Shown here one piece after another: positions 1 through 7,779 of a DNA stretch of 34,982 nt. Below the pieces are notes generated by a model that searched no databases, had not been told where the DNA came from, and saw nothing but the letters and a program-made list of their open reading frames with translations. The translations under genes were made by a program, and so were the position numbers. Positions within the stretch are counted from its first letter, which is position 1. Each line of letters opens with the position of its first letter. This stretch comes from Microcaldota archaeon (GTDB lineage Archaea > Micrarchaeota > Micrarchaeia > Anstonellales > Bilamarchaeaceae), in NCBI GenBank assembly GCA_016926175.1, contig JAFGPA010000005.1, forward strand, positions 1-34,982. Direction: 5' to 3'.

Positions 1-473
1 CCAAGGAAATAAAAACAGCAAAATATCTTGCCATATCATATCTTCTTGATAACCTTGAAGCGCATGTAGCCGCAGGAAATTATTGCGAGGTTTCCGGTCT
101 TGCCGGAGATCAGACTCTGTTCTCAACTGTAAGGGATGCTGCGAATTCAAATCTTGAAACAACTGCCATGCAGGCCCTTAAAAAAGAAGGAAAGTATCTG
201 GATGAAAAATACCAGCAAAATCTTTTTGCCGTTTCCATAGGCAGAAATCCAGCATTAAGACAACTGGCATCTGACCGGCTTACTCTTGTGGCAAGAAACA
301 TAAGGGAGCTCCATAAAAAAGAGCACACGGCAAGGCCTCCCGGCATTGTTCTTTCCCTGCCTGACGGCGAAACTACACCAAATATGCCTTCCATGAGGCT
401 GGTTGAATCTGAACTGACGCCAAAAGCTCCAAAAACATATGAAAAAAAGGCAAGAAGAGTCAGCGGTCAATAA
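1..473 (+). CDS. Unknown protein, C-terminal part (5' end outside window)
   Basis: The reading frame is open from base 3 and ends at a TAA at 471-473, so this is the last ~156 residues of a longer protein. The visible part is helical and charged (KYLAISYLLDNLEAHVAAG, then ARNIRELHKKEH), followed by a proline-rich basic tail ending in KKARRVSGQ. I see no signal peptide, membrane segment or catalytic motif. Its stop codon lies inside the 3' end of the convergent lipoprotein gene (14-base overlap). Function is unknown; helical-repeat or nucleic-acid-binding roles are possible but unsupported. Confidence 0.8.
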   Translation, partial: KEIKTAKYLAISYLLDNLEAHVAAGNYCEVSGLAGDQTLFSTVRDAANSNLETTAMQALKKEGKYLDEKYQQNLFAVSIGRNPALRQLASDRLTLVARNIRELHKKEHTARPPGIVLSLPDGETTPNMPSMRLVESELTPKAPKTYEKKARRVSGQ

Positions 474-2703
474 CAGGCATTTTTGCTTTCCACTGCTCTA
501 CACCCTCATTGAATTTGTTTTTATCTACAAAAATCACTGATTCGCTTATCCTTCCTTTCATGTAAACTATTACGTTTGAGGAACCAACAGCAACAAAGCT
601 CTGCGGATCACGCTGGCCGAGCTTCTTGGCAATTGTTTTAAGGTAATTCCTGAGCTTCAGCGCAAGCGCCTTTTTCACGGTTCCGCTGCCTTCTGCAAAA
701 TCAGACATTACAATTTTTTCCTGTCTGATAACAATTGCACCCTGAAGCACTTCCTTTACAATCATCTGATGTATGATGCTCTCAGCAGAAACTGCCTTTT
801 TCTTGATTCCATCATGGTCAAGAACCACTCCTTCTGTTTCTGATGCGTATTTGTTCAATGCCCAAGTCCTCAGCGAAGCAGGTATTGTTATCAGTGATGG
901 CGAATAAACTTCGTTCTGCTCATCAAGCATTTTTGAAATGCTGTCCTGCCATCTTGGCCAGTTTTCTTCTGCAAGCTTTCTTTTTTCCAGAAGGCTTTTT
1001 ATGGAGCCTTCTACGCTTGCAAGTTCATCATCCATTCTTGCCTTTGTTTGTGCCGTAATCCTGGCCATCAGCTTATCAACATCTATACCCTTTGCAGATG
1101 TAAGCACATCATACTCTCTGCTGAATTCAAAGTTCTCCTTCGAATACTGGTTTATCAGGGATTCAAGCTCTCCGATTTTTTCCTTGAGTTTTGCAGCCTT
1201 GGCAACATACATGTCCTTTTCGTGTCTTATTACCATTCCATATGCTCTTTCAAGAACTGTTATCTTTCCAAGGTTGTCTGCAGTCAGGTATATGAAAACA
1301 ATTCCAATAAATACAAGGCCAAATCCAAGCATTCCGATTCCGCTTCTGATAATAAATTCAACTGATTCCAGCAGGGTAGGCATTATTTCAGGAAGCTCTG
1401 CATGAAATGATGAAATATAATACCCTATTGCAAGAAACACCATCGCAATGATAATGTCGCTCTTCCAGGTTACTACTGTCCTTCCAAAAGCCCTCCGGAA
1501 GCCCGCGGTAAATGTTGCGCCTGCAGCCCTTTCAGTTATAAGAACAAAGATCAGGATCAACAGGTTGTATAAAACCAAAAGCGCTGCTACGGTCAAACCG
1601 GCTGCAACCCCAAGCGATATGTAATAGTTGCCCGTTGCTCCCATCATAATTCCCAAAACTGCATTTGTTGGAGCAAGCACGCTCATATCAAGCTTTGTTG
1701 CTGATATCTCTGGTTTTTTAACTGAAGAAAGCATCTCTTCAGGGGCTTTCTGGGAGCTGTATTCATAACTTATCAGATATCCTGCATCTGATGGCATTTT
1801 TGAATTCCAGGTTACATCAACTCCGGAATCCTGTTTTGAAACTTTTACTGTGTCATGTATTGTTGTTATCTCTCCGTCAACAAAAGGCGGTATGTTGTCT
1901 ATTAATGTTACCGAAATGATTTCTTTTTCAAGTTCATCCGATTTCATTTTTGGCTTTACGGAAACTATAACTGTGTACTCATAACTTAGAGGCCTCGTTG
2001 AGTAATTTCCCACCATTTCTGCGGCCTGGGTTATGTATTTCACTCCAAAATCAGAATGTTCACAAAGGACAAGTTCCGGATAGTTGTATAGTGGGTTGGC
2101 GTTTATGCTAGCAATCCTTGATACCATTTCCCTTGTTTTTGAAAGGAACTCACTCTTTTCATCCATATCTCCTTCCTTCAGCTCCTTTACCATTCTTCTT
2201 GTATCCAGTATCAATGACCTTAGTCTTCCATTGTCCTGGACATAGGTCATCATTGATCTTGCAAGAGTTTCATCATATGCTTCTGCAATTGCCCTGCATT
2301 TTGAGGATGCGGTTGAGCATAGCCTGCTGCATGTTGTGATGTCAGAACAGACAAAATCCATTATTCCGAGATTTTGACTGCATATTCCATCAGACTGGCT
2401 TCTTGATTTTGAGAATTCATCAAGGTTTTTGTCTGTGTTGTAGATCAGAAGATCTGTTATGTTGTTTAATTCAGTATAGGAAGCGCAGGTTATTGTTGAC
2501 ACGGTTATCATCCTGCGTATCTCCATATCCCCTGCCATATATTCTCCATAACTGTAAACTGCATAATCTGTTATGCCGTCGTTATCCAGGTCATGAGTTT
2601 CACTATTCAAAAGCACTTCATTGCCAAGATTATCTATTTTAGTATCTTCTATGCATCCAAAACCAAGCAAAAACATCAGTAACAATATATGGACAGTGCG
2701 CAT
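460..2703 (-). CDS. Large predicted lipoprotein with membrane and coiled-coil domains, unknown function
   Basis: From the ATG at 2703 the protein has 747 residues. Residues 1-17 form a lipoprotein signal peptide ending in LGFGC (Cys17). D38-x-D40-x-D42-G-x-x-D46 matches a DxDxDG calcium-binding loop. Six cysteines between residues 73 and 136 suggest disulfides in an extracellular domain. Hydrophobic segments lie near 362-388, 416-432 and 455-475, followed by a charged coiled coil (about 490-590) and a mixed C-terminal domain (600-747), probably cytoplasmic. An in-frame ATG at 2712 is possible, but TTTTAAAA at 2725-2732 is 21 bases from 2703, which fits a leaderless start there. I do not recognise the family. 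The layout, surface domain to membrane to cytoplasmic coil, suggests a sensor, tether or envelope scaffold. Confidence 0.85.
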   Translation of the reverse strand: MRTVHILLLMFLLGFGCIEDTKIDNLGNEVLLNSETHDLDNDGITDYAVYSYGEYMAGDMEIRRMITVSTITCASYTELNNITDLLIYNTDKNLDEFSKSRSQSDGICSQNLGIMDFVCSDITTCSRLCSTASSKCRAIAEAYDETLARSMMTYVQDNGRLRSLILDTRRMVKELKEGDMDEKSEFLSKTREMVSRIASINANPLYNYPELVLCEHSDFGVKYITQAAEMVGNYSTRPLSYEYTVIVSVKPKMKSDELEKEIISVTLIDNIPPFVDGEITTIHDTVKVSKQDSGVDVTWNSKMPSDAGYLISYEYSSQKAPEEMLSSVKKPEISATKLDMSVLAPTNAVLGIMMGATGNYYISLGVAAGLTVAALLVLYNLLILIFVLITERAAGATFTAGFRRAFGRTVVTWKSDIIIAMVFLAIGYYISSFHAELPEIMPTLLESVEFIIRSGIGMLGFGLVFIGIVFIYLTADNLGKITVLERAYGMVIRHEKDMYVAKAAKLKEKIGELESLINQYSKENFEFSREYDVLTSAKGIDVDKLMARITAQTKARMDDELASVEGSIKSLLEKRKLAEENWPRWQDSISKMLDEQNEVYSPSLITIPASLRTWALNKYASETEGVVLDHDGIKKKAVSAESIIHQMIVKEVLQGAIVIRQEKIVMSDFAEGSGTVKKALALKLRNYLKTIAKKLGQRDPQSFVAVGSSNVIVYMKGRISESVIFVDKNKFNEGVEQWKAKMPVIDR

Positions 2704-2711
2704 GTGAAACA

Positions 2712-2732
2712 TTTATTAGTCTTCTTTTAAAA
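2712..2732. promoter_or_regulatory. Overlapping divergent TATA-like elements
   Basis: TTTATTAG at 2712-2719 is 21 bases from the + strand ATG at 2741. The palindrome TTTTAAAA at 2725-2732 is 21 bases from the - strand ATG at 2703. Each distance fits an archaeal TATA element driving a leaderless mRNA, so the two promoters interleave within 37 bases between start codons. This is inferred from spacing only. Confidence 0.5.
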
Positions 2733-2740
2733 CCTTACTT

Positions 2741-3982
2741 ATGCAGGAAATTTTAAGGTATATAAAGCCAACGGACAGGGAAATGGACCGGGAGCTTGGC
2801 TTTGCAAGAAAGCTTGTGGAACATCTCAAGCTCCATATTCCGGATTCCTGCGAAGCTGTACTTACCGGATCAATTGCAAAGAAAACCTTTCTCAGAAACA
2901 AAAAAGATGTGGATATTTTCATATTGTTCCCGCGAACCGTTCCAAAAGATGCGCTTGAGCCAGCAATAAAAAGTATTATGAAATCTGCATTCCCTACAAT
3001 GGGCTACCAGATAAGCTATGCCGAACATCCGTATGTGAGATTTCACATAAGCGGAAGAAAGGTTGATCTGGTGCCTGCATACAAAATTTCCAATGCCGAA
3101 GAGCGCCTCAGCGCCGTAGACCGTTCTGTTTTGCATACCCGTTTTGTTCTTAACTCCCTTAAAGTCGGGCAGACAGACGAAATCCTTGTTTTCAAACAAT
3201 TTCTTCAGTCAAATTCCCTTTATGGTGCAGAGATAAAGATCAAGGGATTTTCAGGCTATCTCTGCGAACTTCTTATCATAGAGTACGGAACCTTCAGCAA
3301 GCTTGTTAAAGCTGCTTCCAAATGGAAAACAGTTTTCATTGATTTGAAAAAATACTACAAATCCAGTGAAATTTCTTCTGCAAGAAAGAGATTCGGAAAT
3401 TTTGTGGTCATTGATCCAACTGACAAAAACAGGAATGTTGCCGCGGCAGTTTCTGAACAGAATTTCCAGGCCTTTACTGGTCTCTGTAAAAAATACCTTA
3501 AAAAGCCTTCAAAGTCCTTTTTCTTCAAAAAGCCGGAAACGTTTGAGCGAAAATGGAAGCGTATTGGAAAGGGAAAAAAGACCTACGTTGTTTCCATGCC
3601 CCGCCCGGATATCGTTGACGACGTTCTCTGGGGGCAGCTTCATAAGCTGATCCGGCAGCTGGAAATGCACATGAAAGAATTTGAAGCCAGAATAATTGCA
3701 GATGACACCCGCCATATGGTACGTCTTGCTATTATTATGAAAAAAGACCGGCTTCCGGTAACTGTGCTTCTGGAAGGCCCTCCGCTTTCAATGAAAAAAC
3801 ATGTTTCTGAATTCAAGAAAGTCCGCAAAAAAACCAGGATCAAAAACAAGAAAATCTATGCTGAGGCCAAACGTCAGATTACAAAGGCAGACGATGCAAT
3901 CAGGCAGTTTTTCAGAAAATACAGCGAAACAGATTCCCATCTTGCATATCCGGAGGAAATCCTTATAGTAGAGAAGAAATAA
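2741..3982 (+). CDS. cca: CCA-adding enzyme (tRNA nucleotidyltransferase), archaeal class I
   Basis: Adds or repairs the 3'-terminal CCA of tRNAs from CTP and ATP without a nucleic-acid template. The nucleotidyltransferase signature is clear: TGSIAKKTFL with G43-S44, then D56-V-D58 (KKDVDIFILF), and a third acidic residue D109 in GRKVDLVPAYK. The length of 413 residues is close to other archaeal class I enzymes (about 430-450), and the basic C-terminal half fits tRNA binding. The window's own tRNA-Gly gene does not encode CCA, so the activity is needed. The gene is divergent from the large lipoprotein and is probably leaderless. Confidence 0.95.
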   Translation: MQEILRYIKPTDREMDRELGFARKLVEHLKLHIPDSCEAVLTGSIAKKTFLRNKKDVDIFILFPRTVPKDALEPAIKSIMKSAFPTMGYQISYAEHPYVRFHISGRKVDLVPAYKISNAEERLSAVDRSVLHTRFVLNSLKVGQTDEILVFKQFLQSNSLYGAEIKIKGFSGYLCELLIIEYGTFSKLVKAASKWKTVFIDLKKYYKSSEISSARKRFGNFVVIDPTDKNRNVAAAVSEQNFQAFTGLCKKYLKKPSKSFFFKKPETFERKWKRIGKGKKTYVVSMPRPDIVDDVLWGQLHKLIRQLEMHMKEFEARIIADDTRHMVRLAIIMKKDRLPVTVLLEGPPLSMKKHVSEFKKVRKKTRIKNKKIYAEAKRQITKADDAIRQFFRKYSETDSHLAYPEEILIVEKK

Positions 3983-4013
3983 CTGAAAAACATGCATTTT
4001 TAAACATTTTTAG

Positions 4014-4026
4014 ACACTATATTTAT
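4014..4026 (+). promoter_or_regulatory. TATA-like element for the small lipoprotein gene
   Basis: An ACACTATATTTAT stretch centred near 4020 lies about 25 bases before the ATG at 4045. This fits leaderless transcription and favours that ATG over the upstream GTG at 4027, which would sit almost on the TATA element. Confidence 0.45.
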
Positions 4027-4044
4027 GTGAAATTCAAACCCCTC

Positions 4045-4389
4045 ATGCCAGAAAACAGGCATTTCCGCTTTGCTGCTGCAGCAGTAATGGCAGGCGGTCT
4101 GATGATGGCAGGGGCATGCTCTACGATCAGGATAAAAGGTGACGAATCAGGCAATTATGAACTTTCAGCTCCTGGATTAAAGGCTGATTTTTCCTGCACA
4201 GAATGGCTTGGCAGATCGAACATTTGTTTTTCTGATATCCGGGCCGGTCCTCTGAATTCCCAGGTCCAGTTCTGGTGGAATCCCGGGTCTGCCGCCTTTT
4301 CACTTGCAAAAACAAATCTGGATACAAACAAGCAGGATGAAATTTTTGTAGACACCGGCAAAAAATCCGTGAAATTCAAAAGCAATTAA
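4045..4389 (+). CDS. Small predicted lipoprotein, unknown function
   Basis: From the ATG at 4045 this encodes 114 residues. The N-terminus (MPENRHFRFAAAAVMAGG, then LMMAGAC) is a signal peptide with a lipobox-like MAGAC, so the mature protein is probably anchored by its first cysteine. The rest is a small domain of about 90 residues (STIRIKGDESGNYELSAP) that looks beta-rich and contains two more cysteines (FSCTEWLGRSNICFS), possibly a disulfide. A GTG at 4027 is an alternative start. The stop overlaps that of the convergent beta-CASP gene through the palindrome TTAA. The gene cut off at the right edge of the window encodes another short lipoprotein-like N-terminus. Confidence 0.75.
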   Translation: MPENRHFRFAAAAVMAGGLMMAGACSTIRIKGDESGNYELSAPGLKADFSCTEWLGRSNICFSDIRAGPLNSQVQFWWNPGSAAFSLAKTNLDTNKQDEIFVDTGKKSVKFKSN

Positions 4390-5615
4390 ATTCTGATCCT
4401 TTCCCCTTCCTTCGGAGCAATGGCATTATACCCAAAAGCCTCATTCAATTCCGTGGCGAACCCCTGGGTATCATCACCATGCACTAAAATTATTTTTTCA
4501 GGATTGGCATGTTTTATGAAATTCAGCAGATCTGCCCGTCCTGCATGCGCTGAAAAATCAAGATACTCCCATGGAAGGTCAACATGGAGTTCTTCCTCAT
4601 CCCTGATTATATACCCCTTATGCTGCAAAAGCCAGCCATTTGTTTCTTCCACACAATATCCTGTGAATATCAGCTTTGACTGTGCATTGCTGTGGAACAT
4701 GTAATTAAGGATAGGCCCTCCATTCATCATCCCTGCGCTTGAAATTATTATGGAAGGCTCCCTTGTTGCTGATTTCTTGTCCGGTATTCCTGATACCATC
4801 CTAACGCTCTTCACCGCTCTCCTGAATGCCTTTGCATCCCTTATGTATCTTGGATGGTCAAGATAGATTCTGGTAATCTCCCTTCCCATGCCATCTACAA
4901 AAACCGGTATCTCTTTATCATAGTTTCTTATGGTTGCAATAAGCTCCTGCGTCCTTCCAAGGGCAAATGAAGGCAACAATATGTTTCCTCCATTGTCTAT
5001 TGTTTCATAGACATTATCCATCAGAATCTGGTCTGTATCGCTTCTTTTTGGATGCTCCCTGTTTGCATAGGTGCTTTCTAGTATCAGAATATCAATGTCT
5101 TCGTAATAGTCAGCTCCTTTATGCATGAAAGTGTCCTGGCATTTGAAATCACCTGTATAAAACACTCTCTTTCCCTGGTATTCAATGTCCACCATGGCAG
5201 CTCCTGATATATGCCCTGCATCGTGGAGCGTAACTTCTGTTTCTCCTGTCCTGATGGTTTGCTCATAGAGAAGGGGAGTCCATTTCTTCAGCGCCCGTTT
5301 ATAGTCAGCAAGAGTATAAGGCAATCCTTCGCCCATGATCTTCATGGAATCTTTCCATAAGACATCTACAATGTCTCTTGTCGGGGGGGTTGCATACCAT
5401 CTGTATTTGGATAGCATGGGCAGACAGCCGCTATGGTCCAGATGGGCATGGGACAGTACCACCATATCCGGATCTATGCTCTCAACAGGGAACTTTGCAG
5501 TTCCGCTCTCATCAAAAAGCTTTATCCCATAATCCATCATTATCTTTTTGTCAGTATGAAGGAGGAATGCACTCCGTCCAACTTCTCCTGATGCGCCTAA
5601 ACATTCTAATTCCAT
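4386..5615 (-). CDS. Beta-CASP metallo-beta-lactamase ribonuclease, aCPSF2-like
   Basis: A zinc-dependent nuclease of the CPSF73 / RNase J superfamily, likely acting in RNA 3'-end maturation or decay. Metal-binding motifs are visible in order: HAHLDH (residues 56-61), GHISGAA (motif 3), YTGDF (motif 4), then the beta-CASP motifs ESTYANREH (A), the SSAGMMNGG region and C-terminal SAHAGR and LVHGD. At 409 residues it has no N-terminal KH domains, so it resembles the short archaeal aCPSF2 rather than aCPSF1. It starts divergently from the channel gene, with one shared TATA-like element between them. Whether it is an endo- or 5' exonuclease cannot be told from the sequence. Confidence 0.92.
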   Translation of the reverse strand: MELECLGASGEVGRSAFLLHTDKKIMMDYGIKLFDESGTAKFPVESIDPDMVVLSHAHLDHSGCLPMLSKYRWYATPPTRDIVDVLWKDSMKIMGEGLPYTLADYKRALKKWTPLLYEQTIRTGETEVTLHDAGHISGAAMVDIEYQGKRVFYTGDFKCQDTFMHKGADYYEDIDILILESTYANREHPKRSDTDQILMDNVYETIDNGGNILLPSFALGRTQELIATIRNYDKEIPVFVDGMGREITRIYLDHPRYIRDAKAFRRAVKSVRMVSGIPDKKSATREPSIIISSAGMMNGGPILNYMFHSNAQSKLIFTGYCVEETNGWLLQHKGYIIRDEEELHVDLPWEYLDFSAHAGRADLLNFIKHANPEKIILVHGDDTQGFATELNEAFGYNAIAPKEGERIRI

Positions 5616-5638
5616 TAATCATTATATCGCAGTCGAAT

Positions 5639-5646
5639 ATTTAAAT
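5639..5646. promoter_or_regulatory. Palindromic TATA element shared by divergent leaderless genes
   Basis: The perfect palindrome ATTTAAAT lies 23 bases from the - strand ATG at 5615 and 21 bases from the + strand ATG at 5668. No other TATA-like sequence is as well placed for either gene. With 52 bases between the two start codons, a single TBP site could serve both directions. Confidence 0.55.
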
Positions 5647-5667
5647 CTCCTCGTACAATAAAATTTC

Positions 5668-6045
5668 ATGGCAGGAGATCCTGTAAATTCCAGTCTTATC
5701 AACATGCTTGCACTGCTTTTTCTGATTTATGCTGTTGCAGTTCCCTTTTTTATGCATTTTGAAGGCCTCAGATTCCTTGATGCGGTTTATTTTACCTCCA
5801 TGACAATCACCACTGTTGGTTACGGAGATTTCATTCCACAAACTGATGAAGGCAAGATATTTGTGATGTTCCTTGCCTTTGCAGGAATTTCAGTCATTTT
5901 TTATCATATCATTCACATAGGCCGGTTCAGGGAGAGAACAATTTATCCTCGTATTAACTCCCACTTGGCCCTTCTTGGTAATCTTACTAAAATTTACGGA
6001 GAGTCCAAAACCAAAACGAAAAAGCTTAAGAGAAAGATGAAATGA
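5668..6045 (+). CDS. Two-transmembrane potassium channel-like protein
   Basis: A 125-residue membrane protein with two hydrophobic helices (about residues 10-30 and 62-86) around a pore loop carrying the K+ selectivity filter TVGYGD (residues 49-54) within TSMTITTVGYGDF. This is the minimal KcsA-type layout and would form a tetramer. The short C-terminal tail is very basic (KTKTKKLKRKMK) and there is no RCK gating domain. The stop codon overlaps the start of the E1-like gene (ATGA), making it the first gene of a four-gene coupled operon. Gating is unknown. Confidence 0.88.
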   Translation: MAGDPVNSSLINMLALLFLIYAVAVPFFMHFEGLRFLDAVYFTSMTITTVGYGDFIPQTDEGKIFVMFLAFAGISVIFYHIIHIGRFRERTIYPRINSHLALLGNLTKIYGESKTKTKKLKRKMK

Positions 6046-6698
6046 CTTATCATGAAAAATTTTCCTGCAATTCTCTTACTTCAAGCCAGCAGGATGAATT
6101 AAGGGCATTCCCAATTGCCATAGTCGGTCTTGGAGGGACGGGCGGCTTTGCGCTGGAAAATCTTGTCCGCCTGGGCGCAGAGAACATTATCGTTTTTGAT
6201 CATGACCGCTTTGAACTTTCCAATTTCAACCGGCAGATCCTTGCAACAGAAGATTCCCTGGATATTAAAAAAACCAGTGCGGCTGCAGACCGTGCAAGGT
6301 CGATAAACAAAAGAACCAGAATACGGGCATATTCAAGATTTACGGGCCCGAAAAATGCAAAAATTGTTGTCGACGGAGCGGATAATGTTGAAACGAAACT
6401 CAGGATAGCCCGGACAGCAAGAGAGAAAAAAATTCCCCTTGTATTCTCTTCTGCAAATTCCTTTCGCGGCATCGTTACTGTCTTTACAAATTACCGATTT
6501 GAAAAAGCCTTTCAGATCAATGAAAATCTGGAATACAAAAAATGCTCTTCCATCCTTGCTCCAGTTGCAGCCATAGCAGGATCTTTTGCAGCTTCGCAGG
6601 CGCTGAATTATATCGTGGGAAGGCCATATGTAAAAGCCCCAGAGGCCTTGTTTTTTGATCTTTTCAAAAATAAATTCTGGAGGGCGGAACTTGGATGA
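6042..6698 (+). CDS. E1/ThiF/MoeB-like ATP-binding protein
   Basis: A Rossmann-type adenylating enzyme of the E1/ThiF/MoeB superfamily. Visible motifs are the nucleotide-binding GLGGTGG (29-35), the family FNRQ (62-65), DGADN (111-115) and a C-terminal helix resembling the AGVL.P..G..GS.QA motif of MoeB (C168 to about L188). At 218 residues it is short. The zinc CxxC pairs of MoeB are absent, and the only plausible catalytic cysteine is C168. It overlaps both neighbours by four bases. No ubiquitin- or MoaD-like partner with a terminal Gly-Gly is obvious; the neighbouring 93-residue protein ends ESGGII, not GG. Substrate unknown. Confidence 0.85.
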   Translation: MTYHEKFSCNSLTSSQQDELRAFPIAIVGLGGTGGFALENLVRLGAENIIVFDHDRFELSNFNRQILATEDSLDIKKTSAAADRARSINKRTRIRAYSRFTGPKNAKIVVDGADNVETKLRIARTAREKKIPLVFSSANSFRGIVTVFTNYRFEKAFQINENLEYKKCSSILAPVAAIAGSFAASQALNYIVGRPYVKAPEALFFDLFKNKFWRAELG

Positions 6699-6976
6699 AA
6701 TATTATGTTGTTGAGCCATGCACAACCGCAAACGGCTTTGAGATCAAGCTGAAGAAGCGGATAGATATCGGCAAAGCCGAACATGTATTTTCAAAACTTG
6801 GCGAAATAATCGCAAGCAGTCCTGTTGTCCTTCTTGTAAAGATTAAAGATTATTCGGCAAGTGTATATGCCAGCGGCAGAATAATGATCAAAAGCGAAAG
6901 GAAAATGGAAAAAAAAGAGGCGGATGACCTTGCAAGGGAAATAGTTCCAGAGCTTGAATCCGGAGGGATAATATGA
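6695..6976 (+). CDS. 93-residue unknown protein, possible single TBP-like repeat
   Basis: A small soluble protein coupled by four-base overlaps to both neighbours. The middle (PVVLLVKI, ASVYASGRIMIKS, then a helix of KKEADDLAREIVPELE) is laid out like half of a TATA-binding protein: a strand, a strand ending in SG+I, then a long helix. The similarity is by eye only and could be a coincidence of a small alpha/beta fold. Its place between an E1-like enzyme and a PHP phosphoesterase suggests it helps one of them, but no function can be assigned. Confidence 0.7.
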   Translation: MKYYVVEPCTTANGFEIKLKKRIDIGKAEHVFSKLGEIIASSPVVLLVKIKDYSASVYASGRIMIKSERKMEKKEADDLAREIVPELESGGII

Positions 6977-7596
6977 AAATAGACCTTCACGTTCACACCA
7001 GCAATTCAATTGACTCCCTCATCCGTCCGGAGGACCTTGCAGCAAAATCAGAAAAACTTGGCATAATACCAGCAATTACCGATCACAATTCCATTGCATC
7101 AAACAATCTTTTTCCCTCCATAGCAGGCGAAGAGATCAAAACCGACCGCGGCGATCTGATAGCATTGTTTGTTACAGACCTGATCCCAAAGGACACCCTG
7201 TTTGAAGACGCCCTGGACATTATACGGGAGCAGGGTGCAATTTCCTACCTCCCTCACATGTATGATTCCACAAGGCATGGTACAGTTCCAAAAGAAAATG
7301 AAATTGCAAAAATCGACGTTATTGAAATATTCAATTCACGCACTTTGCTTGACAGGTACAACCAGGCAGCCCTGGAATTTGCTGAAAAGCACGGAAAGCC
7401 GGGGGCAGTTGGCAGCGACAGCCATTTCCTGCTTGAATTCGGCTCAACATACAATGAAGTTCCTGATTTTGACCTTGATGATCCCAAACAGTTTCTTAAA
7501 TCCCTGAAAAAAGCCAAATTTGTGAAAAAAAAGGCCCCGTTTTATGTAAGGGGAACAACAACCGTGGTCAAATTCCTGAAAAGGGCGTTTAAATGA
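6973..7596 (+). CDS. PHP-domain phosphoesterase
   Basis: A metal-dependent phosphoesterase of the PHP superfamily, 207 residues. The metal ligands are visible: DLHVHT near the N-terminus (residues 4-9), TDHNS, an internal glutamate in AGEEIK, a histidine in YLPHMYD and the C-terminal GSDSHF. The order fits short PHP proteins such as the TrpH/YciV group, which act on phosphorylated nucleotides or RNA 5' ends. The actual substrate is not known. It is the last gene of the channel/E1/unknown/PHP operon and starts in an ATGA overlap. Confidence 0.88.
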   Translation: MKIDLHVHTSNSIDSLIRPEDLAAKSEKLGIIPAITDHNSIASNNLFPSIAGEEIKTDRGDLIALFVTDLIPKDTLFEDALDIIREQGAISYLPHMYDSTRHGTVPKENEIAKIDVIEIFNSRTLLDRYNQAALEFAEKHGKPGAVGSDSHFLLEFGSTYNEVPDFDLDDPKQFLKSLKKAKFVKKKAPFYVRGTTTVVKFLKRAFK

Positions 7597-7606
7597 ACAA
7601 ATCAAT

Positions 7607-7741
7607 ATGCGGCAGATGGCCACAACTGCGGAAGGCGTGCCTGCAAGAGCCCACACAATTGTGATTTCCGGTGAAACTCTCCAATATCAGCTGTTCATAA
7701 ATAATAAAGCCGGATTCAAAATCGCAATTCCATTGATATGA
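7607..7741 (+). CDS. Possible 44-codon ORF upstream of the Yip1-like gene
   Basis: ATG at 7607 to TGA at 7739-7741 encodes 44 residues (MRQMATTAEG start, FKIAIPLI end) and fills most of the gap between the PHP and Yip1-like genes. Its stop would overlap an in-frame upstream ATG (7738) of the next ORF. Against it, there is no Shine-Dalgarno sequence, no TATA element in position and no recognisable domain, and the next gene more likely starts at 7780. It may be noncoding. Confidence 0.25.
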   Translation: MRQMATTAEGVPARAHTIVISGETLQYQLFINNKAGFKIAIPLI

Positions 7742-7752
7742 AAGTGCCCTGG

Positions 7753-7759
7753 TTTAAGT
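7753..7759 (+). promoter_or_regulatory. TATA-like element upstream of the Yip1-like gene
   Basis: TTTAAGT at 7753-7759 lies 20 bases before the ATG at 7780, which fits a leaderless start there. It would be the first promoter of the transport-like cluster. Confidence 0.4.
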
Positions 7760-7779
7760 TACAAAAAACTCGGATTTTT

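Noticed and set aside
938-1405. Long + strand frame opposite the large lipoprotein gene
   Set aside because: It is a shadow of the - strand gene, rich in Ser, Leu and Phe, with no promoter or domain.
7597-7779. Noncoding RNA gene in the 183-base gap before the Yip1-like gene
   Set aside because: I found no stable stem, T-run or strong TATA element for it. A weak 44-codon ORF and a TATA element for the next gene are the only signals.
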